Shown here: positions 1-7,314 of the stretch, in pieces
Layout of the letters: every line of letters starts with the position of its first letter
Numbering within the stretch: position 1 is the first letter of the stretch
Assembly (NCBI GenBank): GCA_039812985.1
Contig: JBDHUL010000009.1
Span: 1 to 21,733, forward strand
Direction: 5' to 3'
DNA: 21,733 nt
DNA from: JAPUDS01 sp039812985
GTDB lineage: Bacteria; Patescibacteriota; Saccharimonadia; Saccharimonadales; Saccharimonadaceae
Made by a program: the position numbers and the translations under genes
Notes under the pieces: model-generated
Seen by the model: only the letters and a program-made list of their open reading frames with translations
What the model was told of the DNA's origin: nothing
Databases searched by the model: none

Positions 1-293
1 AAGTCAAAATGGACATTTTGCCCCTGACCGCCGAACCCACCAAACCCTTCAAATGGATTGCCGCCTCCCGATGCACCGCCGACACCAGCATGGCCAAACT
101 GATCATAGCGCTGGCGTTTTTGCTTGTCTTTCAGTACTTCGTAGGCTTCGTTGATTTCTTTGAACTTCGCTTCATCGCCACCTTCTTTATCGGGATGGTA
201 TTGCACGGCAGCTTTTCGAAAAGCTTTTTTAATCTCGTCATCGGACGCAGTCTTCCCAACCCCCAGCACTTCGTAGTAGTCTCGTTTTGTCAT
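1..293 (-). CDS. dnaJ: DnaJ (Hsp40) co-chaperone, 5' part only
   Basis: Cytoplasmic J-domain co-chaperone that delivers substrates to DnaK and stimulates its ATPase. The window holds 97 codons from ATG 293; the rest lies beyond the left edge. The protein starts MTKRDYYEVLGV and has the HPD tripeptide at residues 33-35, the loop that contacts DnaK. The helix ending YEVLKDKQKRQRYDQFG follows, then a Gly/Phe-rich stretch (GGGNPFEGFGGFGG), as in type I/II DnaJ. The zinc-finger and C-terminal domains are not visible, so DnaJ versus CbpA cannot be settled by domains, but the CIRCE operator just upstream and the dnaK gene nearby favour DnaJ. There is no normally spaced Shine-Dalgarno site. A -10 box at 307-302 puts the transcript start about 2 nt before the ATG, so the mRNA is probably leaderless. 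Confidence 0.96.
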   Translation of the reverse strand, partial: MTKRDYYEVLGVGKTASDDEIKKAFRKAAVQYHPDKEGGDEAKFKEINEAYEVLKDKQKRQRYDQFGHAGVGGASGGGNPFEGFGGFGGQGQNVHFD

Positions 294-301
294 CTGTTAC
301 T

Positions 302-330
302 ACTATACGCTCCTAGCACTCAGCGCGCAA
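302..330 (-). promoter_or_regulatory. dnaJ promoter inside the CIRCE element
   Basis: Reading the minus strand, -35 TTGCGC (330-325) and -10 TATAGT (307-302) are 17 bp apart. The -35 box is inside the CIRCE spacer and the spacing region crosses the right CIRCE arm, so HrcA would occlude it. The predicted start, about position 295, is 2 nt before the ATG. Confidence 0.7.
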
Positions 331-339
331 GAGTGCTAA
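313..339. promoter_or_regulatory. CIRCE operator of dnaJ (HrcA site)
   Basis: Inverted repeat CTAGCACTC (313-321), 9-nt spacer, GAGTGCTAA (331-339), one base off the CIRCE consensus. CIRCE is the binding site of the heat-shock repressor HrcA. It sits about 20 bp before the dnaJ ATG and contains the TAG stop codon (338-336) of the upstream beta-helix gene, so operator and coding sequence overlap. Confidence 0.95.
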
Positions 340-3155
340 CGAACCATCCGAGTAATATTTTCAAATGCCTGGAGAAGTTGCAGACGGTAACGATACACCA
401 AGAAGACTGCCAGGCCGGCAATGCCAATGAGGAGCGACGTCACAACGATACGCATGAGTGGCGGCATACTCTCAGCTGTTTCATCTGGACTGTTAGCGTA
501 ATTTTTAGCCTCGCTTTCAGTCGGCACCAAAACTGACGGAGGCCGAACGGCAGTATCACTCCCCGTTAACCGGACAACATACACCGGATCATAAATAACA
601 CCATCCTCGGTTCTGTCACCGTCGGCCCTTGTGCCGTCATGTAATGAATAGCTAATAAACGTCACAGCCTTTTCGCCTTTTATCTGCTGGCTGAAAGTCA
701 CCGCATCGGTAATATCAACACTGCCATCACCCTGTGTCTTGTAGACACGAAGTCTTCCGGTGTCAGTATAGAGGTCGGGTAAGCTGATATCGACAAGGGC
801 AGTTTGCCCTGCCCCAGAACACGTAATGTTGAAATTTGCACCGACAAGTAGTTTACTATCCTTTGGTATATAACCAGTCTGGGGCGCATCGTCGATGTCG
901 CCTTCCAGTTTTTGCGAGCATTCGCCACTGACCGTCAAATGGGCAACCTGTTTGCGCCCATTCTCATCGATGACGGTGAGGGGTAAAAAGGTTTCCTCGT
1001 CGCTTGTTTCATCATCCGCCGTGTCATCCGCGGGCACCTCGATCTTTGGGTCATCTACCGCTGATGTGCCCTCGAATGATAGGACTGCGGAGTCGTCAAT
1101 AGACTGACTATCGCCATTTTCAGCACTCGGATCTTGAGACAATGTGCCCTGAGAATCATCTGACAATTCTTCTTCTGGCGTTAATCCTAGGTTATCGCTG
1201 ACGGCCTCGTCAGAGGCATCGAGGCCCGTTCCGTCGCCATCGGTCGCCCCGGGGTCATCCGGAGTAATCGGAGTCGTTGGTACAGAAGGGGCGGCGATCC
1301 CTGTTGTCGATAGCATACGGTTGACGAGTGCCCCTCTATTCACTGACGTTCCGGCCGATACTCCGATAGCCTTCGCCACGTCGGCAGGGAGCGGTTTGCC
1401 GGTTCGAATCGCTCCGCTCCCTTCCTTTAGTCGGTAGTCACTCTGCATCTTATCGCCATAGTTCGGCATGTCCTTGACAAAGTTTGTGTTGAGTCCACCA
1501 ACCATGTCGATGGAGTTTTTGTCATAGCCGAGGCTGCGAATAGCTGCAACGTTTGGCAGCGTTCTCACTGCCGTACCGCCTCCTCCCCATATCAAAGCCC
1601 CCTCGGTCTTGGGAGAACCTCGGAAATACAGGTTATAGTCCATACCTGCGATCACATCGCGGGGGTTAACCACCACACCGTTATCGTTTTTGATACCAAG
1701 TACAATCATCGAAGCCGTGCCTGTTCCATTGCTCGTATTTTTTGTCCGTGACATGATATTGTTATAAACTTCAATACCATTTGCATTCCAATCGAGACCG
1801 TTCTGACGCGACCACTTCTCGAGTTGACCGCAGCCCGAATGCGAGTTACATGCGTTGGCCCGCCTATCGTCGTAGATGCGCATGTGTGTGACGTTACGCG
1901 ACAATGTATTGTTATATATTTTTACATAGTCCGTGCCGCTGATGCGCATACCGGCAAATGTCGAGCCTTCGATAATGTTTGACGCGACAATCGCACGAGT
2001 TGAGACTTCGAGAAAGATGCCTGACTCTTCGTTTGACGAATAGTTCCCGACGACGGTTGTATCGATACATCCCTCATCACACCAAAACCCAGGTGCATTG
2101 GTATCAACCAATATATTGTTCTTAAACACGACGCCGCGGGTGTGAAGAATCTTGACATCTGATATCCCGCAGTACGCGCCGCATGTCCGCGTGTTGTAGC
2201 CGGATGCATTATTTCGCGCAAAGGTATTACCCTCGATAACTGCATAGTGAGGACGGTTTGCAAATAAAGCGTTGGCCCCGTTATCGAGGAATTGGCTTTT
2301 GCGGACTTTCGGGCGCTCGGCGCTAATACGCACCGCGACATTGGCTGACTGCGCAAATATGCCGCTTTCCAACGTGTTGCCTGGACCACCAATGTAGAGC
2401 GCCCCGTACCCATCGGCTCTGCCGGTCTGTACCGGTGAATACTGCGAGAAATTAATGCCAAGCAGTCGAACGTTGGCTGCGGTCGTTGTGAGAGCCCGCG
2501 CTCTGTCCGACACCTCAACCCGTTGGCCGCTTGGGTTAGAGCCAAGGTATATCGTATGAGCCCCGAAGTCCATATAAAACGTACCGGGTTTGACCTCGGC
2601 CCGCGACAGCACCTGACGTTGCGACTGATCGTTTATGAATACCTGCTCGGGATACGCCCGTGCCCCTCGGTCGTTTGGGTTAGTTGTGCAGGTATGGCAA
2701 AATGACTTTGACCATCCACCCTTCACCCAGGCATTGCCGCTCTGCGACCAGCCGTTGACGACTTGGCTGCCTTTGATCCATACTTCGGCGTGAGGAGCAG
2801 CCTGAATCGTAACGGGTTTGCCGACCGCAATAGTAGCCGGGCGATAGACACCGGTTTTTACTACCACGGTGCCACCATTTGGCACAGCGCTGATGGCTTT
2901 TGCGATACTTGCATAAGGAGCAGAAGACGTCCCAGCCGCTCGGTCACTCCCGTTCGTCGCAACGTACTTCACACCAGAAGTTGGTATGGGATAGTTGGTG
3001 TCGATGAACTTGTAGCGAGCGTTGAGGGCTGTAGCGGCTGAAACGGGTATCGTCGAGGCAAACGGACTCACCGCAAACATGATCGAAGTAATACCAACAA
3101 CAACCGAATGAAGCAGCGCACCGAGTAACCGACGATACTTTGCCATGTTAACCAT
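336..3155 (-). CDS. Secreted, membrane-anchored right-handed beta-helix protein
   Basis: About 939 residues from ATG 3155 (or 936 from ATG 3146, MAKYRRLL). An N-terminal signal sequence (basic AKYRR, hydrophobic core, likely cleaved after PVSA) precedes YVATNGSDRAAGT and IAKAISAVPNGGTVVVKTGVY, typical of the start of DUF1565/pectate-lyase-like parallel beta-helices. The helix runs to about residue 610, with coil motifs such as VVFKNNILV and KIYNNTLS and paired cysteines (SFCHTC, RTCGAYC, WCDEGC) that suggest disulfides. An acidic Asp/Glu/Ser linker follows (about 630-730), then a domain ending in TRADGDRTEDGVIYDP that resembles choice-of-anchor U-type domains. A single membrane helix (MRIVVTSLLIGIAGLAVFLV) and a short basic tail end the protein. 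Likely a surface protein on the outer face of the membrane that binds or processes polysaccharide; no catalytic residues can be assigned. It separates dnaK from dnaJ and its stop lies within the dnaJ CIRCE. Confidence 0.85.
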   Translation of the reverse strand: MVNMAKYRRLLGALLHSVVVGITSIMFAVSPFASTIPVSAATALNARYKFIDTNYPIPTSGVKYVATNGSDRAAGTSSAPYASIAKAISAVPNGGTVVVKTGVYRPATIAVGKPVTIQAAPHAEVWIKGSQVVNGWSQSGNAWVKGGWSKSFCHTCTTNPNDRGARAYPEQVFINDQSQRQVLSRAEVKPGTFYMDFGAHTIYLGSNPSGQRVEVSDRARALTTTAANVRLLGINFSQYSPVQTGRADGYGALYIGGPGNTLESGIFAQSANVAVRISAERPKVRKSQFLDNGANALFANRPHYAVIEGNTFARNNASGYNTRTCGAYCGISDVKILHTRGVVFKNNILVDTNAPGFWCDEGCIDTTVVGNYSSNEESGIFLEVSTRAIVASNIIEGSTFAGMRISGTDYVKIYNNTLSRNVTHMRIYDDRRANACNSHSGCGQLEKWSRQNGLDWNANGIEVYNNIMSRTKNTSNGTGTASMIVLGIKNDNGVVVNPRDVIAGMDYNLYFRGSPKTEGALIWGGGGTAVRTLPNVAAIRSLGYDKNSIDMVGGLNTNFVKDMPNYGDKMQSDYRLKEGSGAIRTGKPLPADVAKAIGVSAGTSVNRGALVNRMLSTTGIAAPSVPTTPITPDDPGATDGDGTGLDASDEAVSDNLGLTPEEELSDDSQGTLSQDPSAENGDSQSIDDSAVLSFEGTSAVDDPKIEVPADDTADDETSDEETFLPLTVIDENGRKQVAHLTVSGECSQKLEGDIDDAPQTGYIPKDSKLLVGANFNITCSGAGQTALVDISLPDLYTDTGRLRVYKTQGDGSVDITDAVTFSQQIKGEKAVTFISYSLHDGTRADGDRTEDGVIYDPVYVVRLTGSDTAVRPPSVLVPTESEAKNYANSPDETAESMPPLMRIVVTSLLIGIAGLAVFLVYRYRLQLLQAFENITRMVR

Positions 3156-3162
3156 TGCCTTT

Positions 3163-3171
3163 AGTATAGCA
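3163..3171 (-). promoter_or_regulatory. Extended -10 promoter of the 3155 beta-helix gene
   Basis: TGC followed by TATACT (3168-3163) on the minus strand is an extended -10 element; no good -35 is visible. The predicted start, about 3156, is one base before ATG 3155, which favours that start and a leaderless mRNA. AAAGG at 3162-3158 could instead serve as a weak ribosome site for ATG 3146. Confidence 0.6.
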
Positions 3172-3188
3172 CGAGCATGTTGCATGCA

Positions 3189-3216
3189 TAGTGCCGGCCC
3201 TCACGAGCCGACACTA
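3189..3216. terminator. Hairpin between dnaK and the beta-helix gene, possible terminator
   Basis: A 10-bp stem with one G-T wobble: TAGTGCCGGC (3189-3198), 8-nt loop, GCCGACACTA (3207-3216). It starts about 25 nt past the dnaK stop. The T6 run (3219-3224) lies on the plus-strand 3' side, so it is a textbook intrinsic terminator only for plus-strand transcription. For dnaK the hairpin has an A run before it and no U run after it. It may still end or stabilise the dnaK transcript. Confidence 0.5.
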
Positions 3217-3240
3217 GCTTTTTTCTGGGTAGTGACTCGT

Positions 3241-5133
3241 TTACTTTTCGTCAACCACTTCGCCTTCAACCGGCCCGTCTGATGCTTTCGCCTTTGGACC
3301 ATTGGCGTCTTCTTTTTTCTGAGCGTCATCTGATGCAGTTTGATACATCTTGGCGCCAATAGGCATAATAGCATCGTTGAGGTCCTTCATGGCTTTTTCG
3401 AGTTCGTCCTTATCCTCTGAACCCTTATGCTTTTCTGCTTCTTCAACGGCTGATTCGATAGCTTTTTTGTCTTCGTCGCTGATTTTTTCCTTGAACTCGT
3501 CAGGCATTTTCTTTGCCTGGTAGATGGCATTTTCAAGCTGGTTTTTGGCATCCACCGCTTCGCGCTTTTTCTTGTCTTCGTCAGCGTGCGTTTCGGCTTC
3601 CTTCTGGGCTTTTTCTATGTCTTCCTTGCTCATGTTACCAGAGTTCTGGATGGTAATACTCTGCTCTTTACCAGTACCCTTGTCCTTTGCAGTCACGTTC
3701 AAAATACCGTTTGCATCGATGTTAAACGTGACCTCAACCTGAGGGACACCACGCGGCGCCGGGGCAATACCGTCCAAAATAAACCGCCCAAGGCTTTTGT
3801 TGTCAGCCGCAAACTCTCGTTCACCCTGAAGAACGTTTATCTCGACCTGCGGTTGGTTATCGGCAGCGGTACTGAAAGTTTCGGATTTGCTGGTGGGCAC
3901 TGTGGTGTTTCGTTCGATCAGTTTTGTGCTCACCCCTCCCATAGTTTCAATACCAAGCGATAGTGGCGTCACGTCAAGCAACAGAACGTCTTTGACATCA
4001 CCAGCCAGCACGCCGCCCTGAATCGCCGCACCAACAGCCACGACCTCGTCAGGGTTAACTCCCTGCATCGGGTCTTTGCCAAAAAGCTTTTTGACACGCT
4101 CAACCACGGCCGGCATGCGTGTCATGCCACCAACAAGCACCACTTCGTTGATATCTTTAGCATCTAGCTTAGCGTCTTTGAGTGCTTTTTTCACCGGATC
4201 GTCAAGCCGGTCGAGGAGCGGTCCGACTAACTCCTCGAGTTTGGCGCGACTGAGTTTGATTTCAAAGTGCTTAGGGCCATCGGCATCGGCAGTGATGAAC
4301 GGTATATTTACCTCTGTCTCTGTCGTACTCGATAGTTCCTTTTTGGCCTTTTCAGCTTCGTCCTTAAGCCGTTGCATGGCGGCATTGTCTCTTTTGAGGT
4401 CAATACCGTCGGTTTTCTTAAACTCGTCGATGAAGTAGTTCACGATAGTGTTGTCAAAGTCTTCGCCGCCAAGGTGAGTGTCGCCGTTGGTCGATTTGAC
4501 CTCAAACACACCATCGCCCAGCTCGAGCACCGATACGTCAAAGGTACCGCCCCCTAGGTCAAACACGACAATTTTTTCTTCCTTGCCTTTTTCAAGCCCA
4601 TAGGCAAGCGCCGCCGCAGTTGGCTCGTTGATGATACGCTTGACTTCAAGCCCGGCAATTTTACCTGCGTCTTTGGTCGCCTGACGCTGGCTATCGTCAA
4701 AATACGCCGGCACCGTGATGACCGCTTCGGTCACGGGCTCCCCAAGGAAGGCTTCGGCATCCGCCTTAATCTTAGCAAGAATCATGGCTGAGACCTCTTC
4801 CGGTGTGTAGTCTTTGCCCGCCATTTCGACCGCCACGCCGCTTTTATGCTTGACGATCTTAAACGGCATAATATCGATGTCTTTTTGAACTTCTTTGTCA
4901 TCAAACTTACGGCCAATGAGTCGTTTAACGCCAAAAATCGTGTCTTTGGCATTCGTGACGCGCTGCCGCTGGGCAACTTGACCAACGAGGCGTTCGCCTT
5001 TTTTGTTAATAGCGACAACACTTGGCGTTGTGCGGTTGCCTTCGGCGTTCGCAATAACCTCTGGTTTACCCGCTACCATGTACGCAACGGCGCTGTTCGT
5101 TGTACCGAGGTCGATACCGATAATTTTCCCCAT
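3241..5133 (-). CDS. dnaK: DnaK (Hsp70) molecular chaperone
   Basis: ATP-dependent cytoplasmic chaperone that works with DnaJ (encoded nearby) and GrpE (not in this window). 630 residues, a normal length. The nucleotide-binding domain (about 1-380) shows IGIDLGTTNS near residue 5, VITVPAYFDDSQRQATKDAG, INEPTAAALAYG, DLGGGTFDVS and the VVLVGGMTRMP motif. The hydrophobic linker DVLLLDVTPLSLGIET follows, then the beta-sandwich peptide-binding domain, helical lid and acidic tail ending EGEVVDEK. The segment IFGVKRLIGRKFDDKEVQKD to MPFKIV is the insert found in Gram-negative-type DnaK and absent from Bacillus-type DnaK. The start is ATG 5133: AAGGAG (5144-5139) lies 5 nt before it, while an in-frame GTG at 5139 overlaps that ribosome site. 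Two CIRCE elements precede the gene. Confidence 0.99.
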   Translation of the reverse strand: MGKIIGIDLGTTNSAVAYMVAGKPEVIANAEGNRTTPSVVAINKKGERLVGQVAQRQRVTNAKDTIFGVKRLIGRKFDDKEVQKDIDIMPFKIVKHKSGVAVEMAGKDYTPEEVSAMILAKIKADAEAFLGEPVTEAVITVPAYFDDSQRQATKDAGKIAGLEVKRIINEPTAAALAYGLEKGKEEKIVVFDLGGGTFDVSVLELGDGVFEVKSTNGDTHLGGEDFDNTIVNYFIDEFKKTDGIDLKRDNAAMQRLKDEAEKAKKELSSTTETEVNIPFITADADGPKHFEIKLSRAKLEELVGPLLDRLDDPVKKALKDAKLDAKDINEVVLVGGMTRMPAVVERVKKLFGKDPMQGVNPDEVVAVGAAIQGGVLAGDVKDVLLLDVTPLSLGIETMGGVSTKLIERNTTVPTSKSETFSTAADNQPQVEINVLQGEREFAADNKSLGRFILDGIAPAPRGVPQVEVTFNIDANGILNVTAKDKGTGKEQSITIQNSGNMSKEDIEKAQKEAETHADEDKKKREAVDAKNQLENAIYQAKKMPDEFKEKISDEDKKAIESAVEEAEKHKGSEDKDELEKAMKDLNDAIMPIGAKMYQTASDDAQKKEDANGPKAKASDGPVEGEVVDEK

Positions 5134-5138
5134 ATTCA

Positions 5139-5144
5139 CTCCTT
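5139..5144 (-). promoter_or_regulatory. Shine-Dalgarno site of dnaK
   Basis: AAGGAG, 5 nt before ATG 5133. It decides the start against the in-frame GTG at 5139. Confidence 0.85.
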
Positions 5145-5184
5145 TTCCTTATTACGTTCTTACGCTTGTGCTGATGTTCTTTAT

Positions 5185-5211
5185 TTAGCACTCCTCGCAG
5201 GACAGTGCCAA
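5185..5211. promoter_or_regulatory. Second CIRCE-like element, dnaK 5' leader
   Basis: TTAGCACTC (5185-5193), 9-nt spacer, CAGTGCCAA (5203-5211). One arm is perfect; the other differs from GAGTGCTAA at two positions. It lies immediately downstream of the predicted dnaK transcript start (about 5212), so it would sit at about +2 to +28. Confidence 0.85.
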
Positions 5212-5218
5212 TGGAACC

Positions 5219-5248
5219 ATCATACACAAAAGTTAGCACTCGTGTCAA
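5219..5248 (-). promoter_or_regulatory. dnaK sigma-70-type promoter
   Basis: On the minus strand, consensus -35 TTGACA (5248-5243), 18-bp spacer, -10 TATGAT (5224-5219). The -35 box lies wholly within the 9-nt spacer of the upstream CIRCE. Predicted start about 5212 and a leader of about 79 nt. Confidence 0.8.
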
Positions 5249-5259
5249 TAGAGTGCTAA
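5233..5259. promoter_or_regulatory. Perfect CIRCE operator of dnaK
   Basis: TTAGCACTC (5233-5241), spacer GTGTCAATA, GAGTGCTAA (5251-5259): exact consensus arms and 9-nt spacer. It covers the -35 box of the dnaK promoter. HrcA itself is not encoded in the window. Confidence 0.98.
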
Positions 5260-5294
5260 CTAATGTCCCTACATCTATTTTCTCTGGGAGGCAA

Positions 5295-5891
5295 TTAGGC
5301 CGATGCCTTGCCAGAATGCCGAGATTTGTTTTTTCCAGACCCTCTCGATATAGCCCAGAGAACAACCGTAACAAAAACAATCATTGCAACCGCTCCGGCT
5401 GCAATGAGCCACCACACATAGGTATTTATGGTATCCTCGTTAGGTTTTTCGGCCGCTTCGTTGAGAGCGGTGACGCTGTCGTCATAGGCCTGAGCCGATC
5501 CTTGTAGCTTTTCGAGGTAGGCATTAAAAGCTGCGCCGTCGCCAGCGCCAAATAGATCAGCGGCCTTGCCGACTTCAGACTTAAGCTTCTCCGCTTTCGT
5601 CTTTAGGACGACTGCTTTTTCGCGGTACGGACCGCCTGGCTGCGCTGAAAACGTGTGCTCTCCTACCGCTTCCAGCGCGGTAACTGCTTCATCGGCTTTC
5701 TGGCGCAAGCTGTCTTTGGTAGCTCCATCTCTGACGATCTCGTTTGCAAATCCCTCAAAAGCCGTTGATGCCGCCGAAGTAACTTCGAAATCTGACTGGT
5801 TACTGTATGGGGCTTCGACTGCGTACGCCGGCGCAACACCGACAGTCGCAGCTGCAAAGATCGCTAGAATAATAATGGAAAATTTCTTCAT
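5295..5891 (-). CDS. Small secreted protein with C-terminal membrane segment, unknown function
   Basis: 198 residues from ATG 5891 (MKKFSIIILAIFAAATVG). A classical signal peptide with likely cleavage after PAYA is followed by an Ala/Glu/Lys-rich, mostly helical ectodomain (about 28-150) with many heptad-like Ala/Leu positions, for example LRQKADEAVTALEAVG and KTKAEKLKSEVGKAADLFG. A single membrane helix (YVWWLIAAGAVAMIVFVTVV) and a basic tail (SRGSGKNKSRHSGKASA) end it. Topology: most of the protein outside the membrane, tail in the cytoplasm. I do not recognise the family. Upstream in-frame codons (from 5918) add nine non-signal-like residues and overlap the promoter, so MKK is preferred. 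It lies 35 bp before the first dnaK CIRCE and may be co-oriented by chance only. Confidence 0.85.
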   Translation of the reverse strand: MKKFSIIILAIFAAATVGVAPAYAVEAPYSNQSDFEVTSAASTAFEGFANEIVRDGATKDSLRQKADEAVTALEAVGEHTFSAQPGGPYREKAVVLKTKAEKLKSEVGKAADLFGAGDGAAFNAYLEKLQGSAQAYDDSVTALNEAAEKPNEDTINTYVWWLIAAGAVAMIVFVTVVLWAISRGSGKNKSRHSGKASA

Positions 5892-5897
5892 ATTTTC

Positions 5898-5903
5898 ACT
5901 ATA
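5898..5903 (-). promoter_or_regulatory. -10 box directly before the 5891 gene
   Basis: TATAGT (5903-5898) on the minus strand, 6 nt before the ATG, predicts transcription starting at the A of ATG 5891. No convincing -35 is seen, and no Shine-Dalgarno site is present. Confidence 0.55.
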
Positions 5904-5931
5904 CAGCATACGAGCCAAAAATGCTTATGTT

Positions 5932-7314
5932 TTATGGCACGACAAAGGCAATAGTAGCTTCTTCATGCGAGTTAGCCATCGTGTTATACACCTGTACGTT
6001 CGGCGTCGCCGAGGTCGTCGATAGGTAGTCCTGGTAACCAACTGCCAAATAACTCCCGTTCGTCACGCCGTCATGCGCAATAAAGTTGTCCATCTCCCCC
6101 AGCCAACCATAGCGAAAAATAGACGACGTCACCGAGTTCCCGGCATTGGTTTCAACCGCAGAAACGATGCCAAAAACAAGCACCGGCGTCCCGGGCAAAC
6201 CAGAAAGCGTCGGAAGCAAACCTGCCTGGGCGTGTGATATGCTCGCAAGCGAATGGTACGAAGACCCGGGAGGGAGTTCGTATATAGCATAGTTAAGTGG
6301 AAACCCGGCCGTTGCATAACTAATGGTACAGGACGTCTCACCAGCGTTGACGCTGCGCGTGTAGATATAGAGCGCCCCATCAGTCGAACTCGGCTGTATG
6401 AGGCGCTGTGTCCAGCCGACAGTTTGCATTGTCAGAGGAACATTGTCTGAACCGTACAGAAATGCCACCTGAAGCGATCCGGCAGTCGTCGGCGGATACG
6501 TAATCGTATGGTCCGTGGTGCCATTGCGCGGTGATGTCCCCTTAACACTGTGTAGCCAGCGCGGCTTTCGAGCCAGCGCAACCGTCGCCATCGCATCGAG
6601 CGCGCCCGTCGGAACAATATGATCAAAATACGCAAAATCCGAAATATATGCCTCGTCATAATAACTCAACGTGTCATCACAGGCGAGACGCAGGTTACGC
6701 GTCGAATGGTAGACATCGTGCCCGGCACCTGTCGCCGACCCTACGAGCCCCGTCTCGTCGTACACACGCAAACCTGTCGCGGCCGGACTGGCATAGGCCG
6801 CGATAAAGTATGCCCGGCCCTGCTCGAAATTAAACCCGGCATCGACAATTGTTTCCGAAGCGGGAGTGTAACGGTCACGAACATAAAATTTGAACCGGTT
6901 GTTTTCATTGTACAAAAACCACGAACGATCGCTGTTCGGGTCATGATAGCGCGACGCAATCATGCGTAGTCCTGATACTGACGACATAATAACACAGGTG
7001 AGCGTCAGTACTGGCGTATCCATCCAGGCGGCTACTGGCGCTGTCACGTAGTCATCAAGTGCGCTAAGGTTACTAAAGTACGTGCTCCGGCTGTTATATC
7101 CCTGTATCATCCCCACGGCGTCAAGGGTAGGACTTCCACTATAGGTTCCTGTGCGGCTATGTCCACTCAGGTCATTTGCTGTCGTGCCGCTCGTTTCATT
7201 AAGCCGCCAGTACATGAGTGGGTTTTGCGCCAGGACGGCATTTGCAAAAGCTGTGCCGTCGCCAAGACCACCAGCAACGCCAGTGTGGGACGAGGCGATA
7301 ATTCCGAAACTCAT
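5932..7314 (-). CDS. LamG-like plus beta-sandwich domain protein (tail or adhesin type)
   Basis: 460 residues from ATG 7314. The ATG overlaps the TGA stop of the upstream fibre gene (ATGA), implying translational coupling; no Shine-Dalgarno site is seen. Residues about 30-250 are a LamG/concanavalin-type domain (NPLMYWRLNETSGTTANDLS near residue 30, later GRAYFIAAYASPAATGLRVYD and EAYISDFAYFDHIV), a common carbohydrate-binding fold in phage and secreted bacterial proteins. Residues about 255-460 form a beta-rich domain with a QVAFLYGSDN-like strand, GWTQRL and a C-terminal EEATIAFVVP strand. It resembles the C-terminus of the 10111-13740 protein and the N-terminus of the protein at the right edge. 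There is no signal peptide or membrane anchor. Probably works with, or assembles on, the fibre protein encoded just before it. Alternative: an enzyme-free glycan-binding accessory protein. Confidence 0.8.
   Translation of the reverse strand: MSFGIIASSHTGVAGGLGDGTAFANAVLAQNPLMYWRLNETSGTTANDLSGHSRTGTYSGSPTLDAVGMIQGYNSRSTYFSNLSALDDYVTAPVAAWMDTPVLTLTCVIMSSVSGLRMIASRYHDPNSDRSWFLYNENNRFKFYVRDRYTPASETIVDAGFNFEQGRAYFIAAYASPAATGLRVYDETGLVGSATGAGHDVYHSTRNLRLACDDTLSYYDEAYISDFAYFDHIVPTGALDAMATVALARKPRWLHSVKGTSPRNGTTDHTITYPPTTAGSLQVAFLYGSDNVPLTMQTVGWTQRLIQPSSTDGALYIYTRSVNAGETSCTISYATAGFPLNYAIYELPPGSSYHSLASISHAQAGLLPTLSGLPGTPVLVFGIVSAVETNAGNSVTSSIFRYGWLGEMDNFIAHDGVTNGSYLAVGYQDYLSTTSATPNVQVYNTMANSHEEATIAFVVP

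Noticed and set aside
9..536. Plus-strand ORF of 175 codons over dnaJ
   Set aside because: It runs antisense to a clear J-domain and across the CIRCE element; no family resemblance.
1922..2545. Minus-strand 207-codon frame inside the beta-helix gene
   Set aside because: Shadow frame of the in-frame beta-helix gene, rich in Arg/Ser/Thr, with no ribosome site.
5134..5139. GTG start for dnaK two codons upstream
   Set aside because: The GTG overlaps the AAGGAG ribosome site; ATG 5133 is correctly spaced and gives the canonical MGKIIGIDLG start.
7311..7313. UGA recoding (UGA as glycine, as in some CPR groups)
   Set aside because: The TGA ending fibre gene D overlaps the ATG of the next gene and is followed by no in-frame continuation of the fibre; other genes contain no internal TGA.
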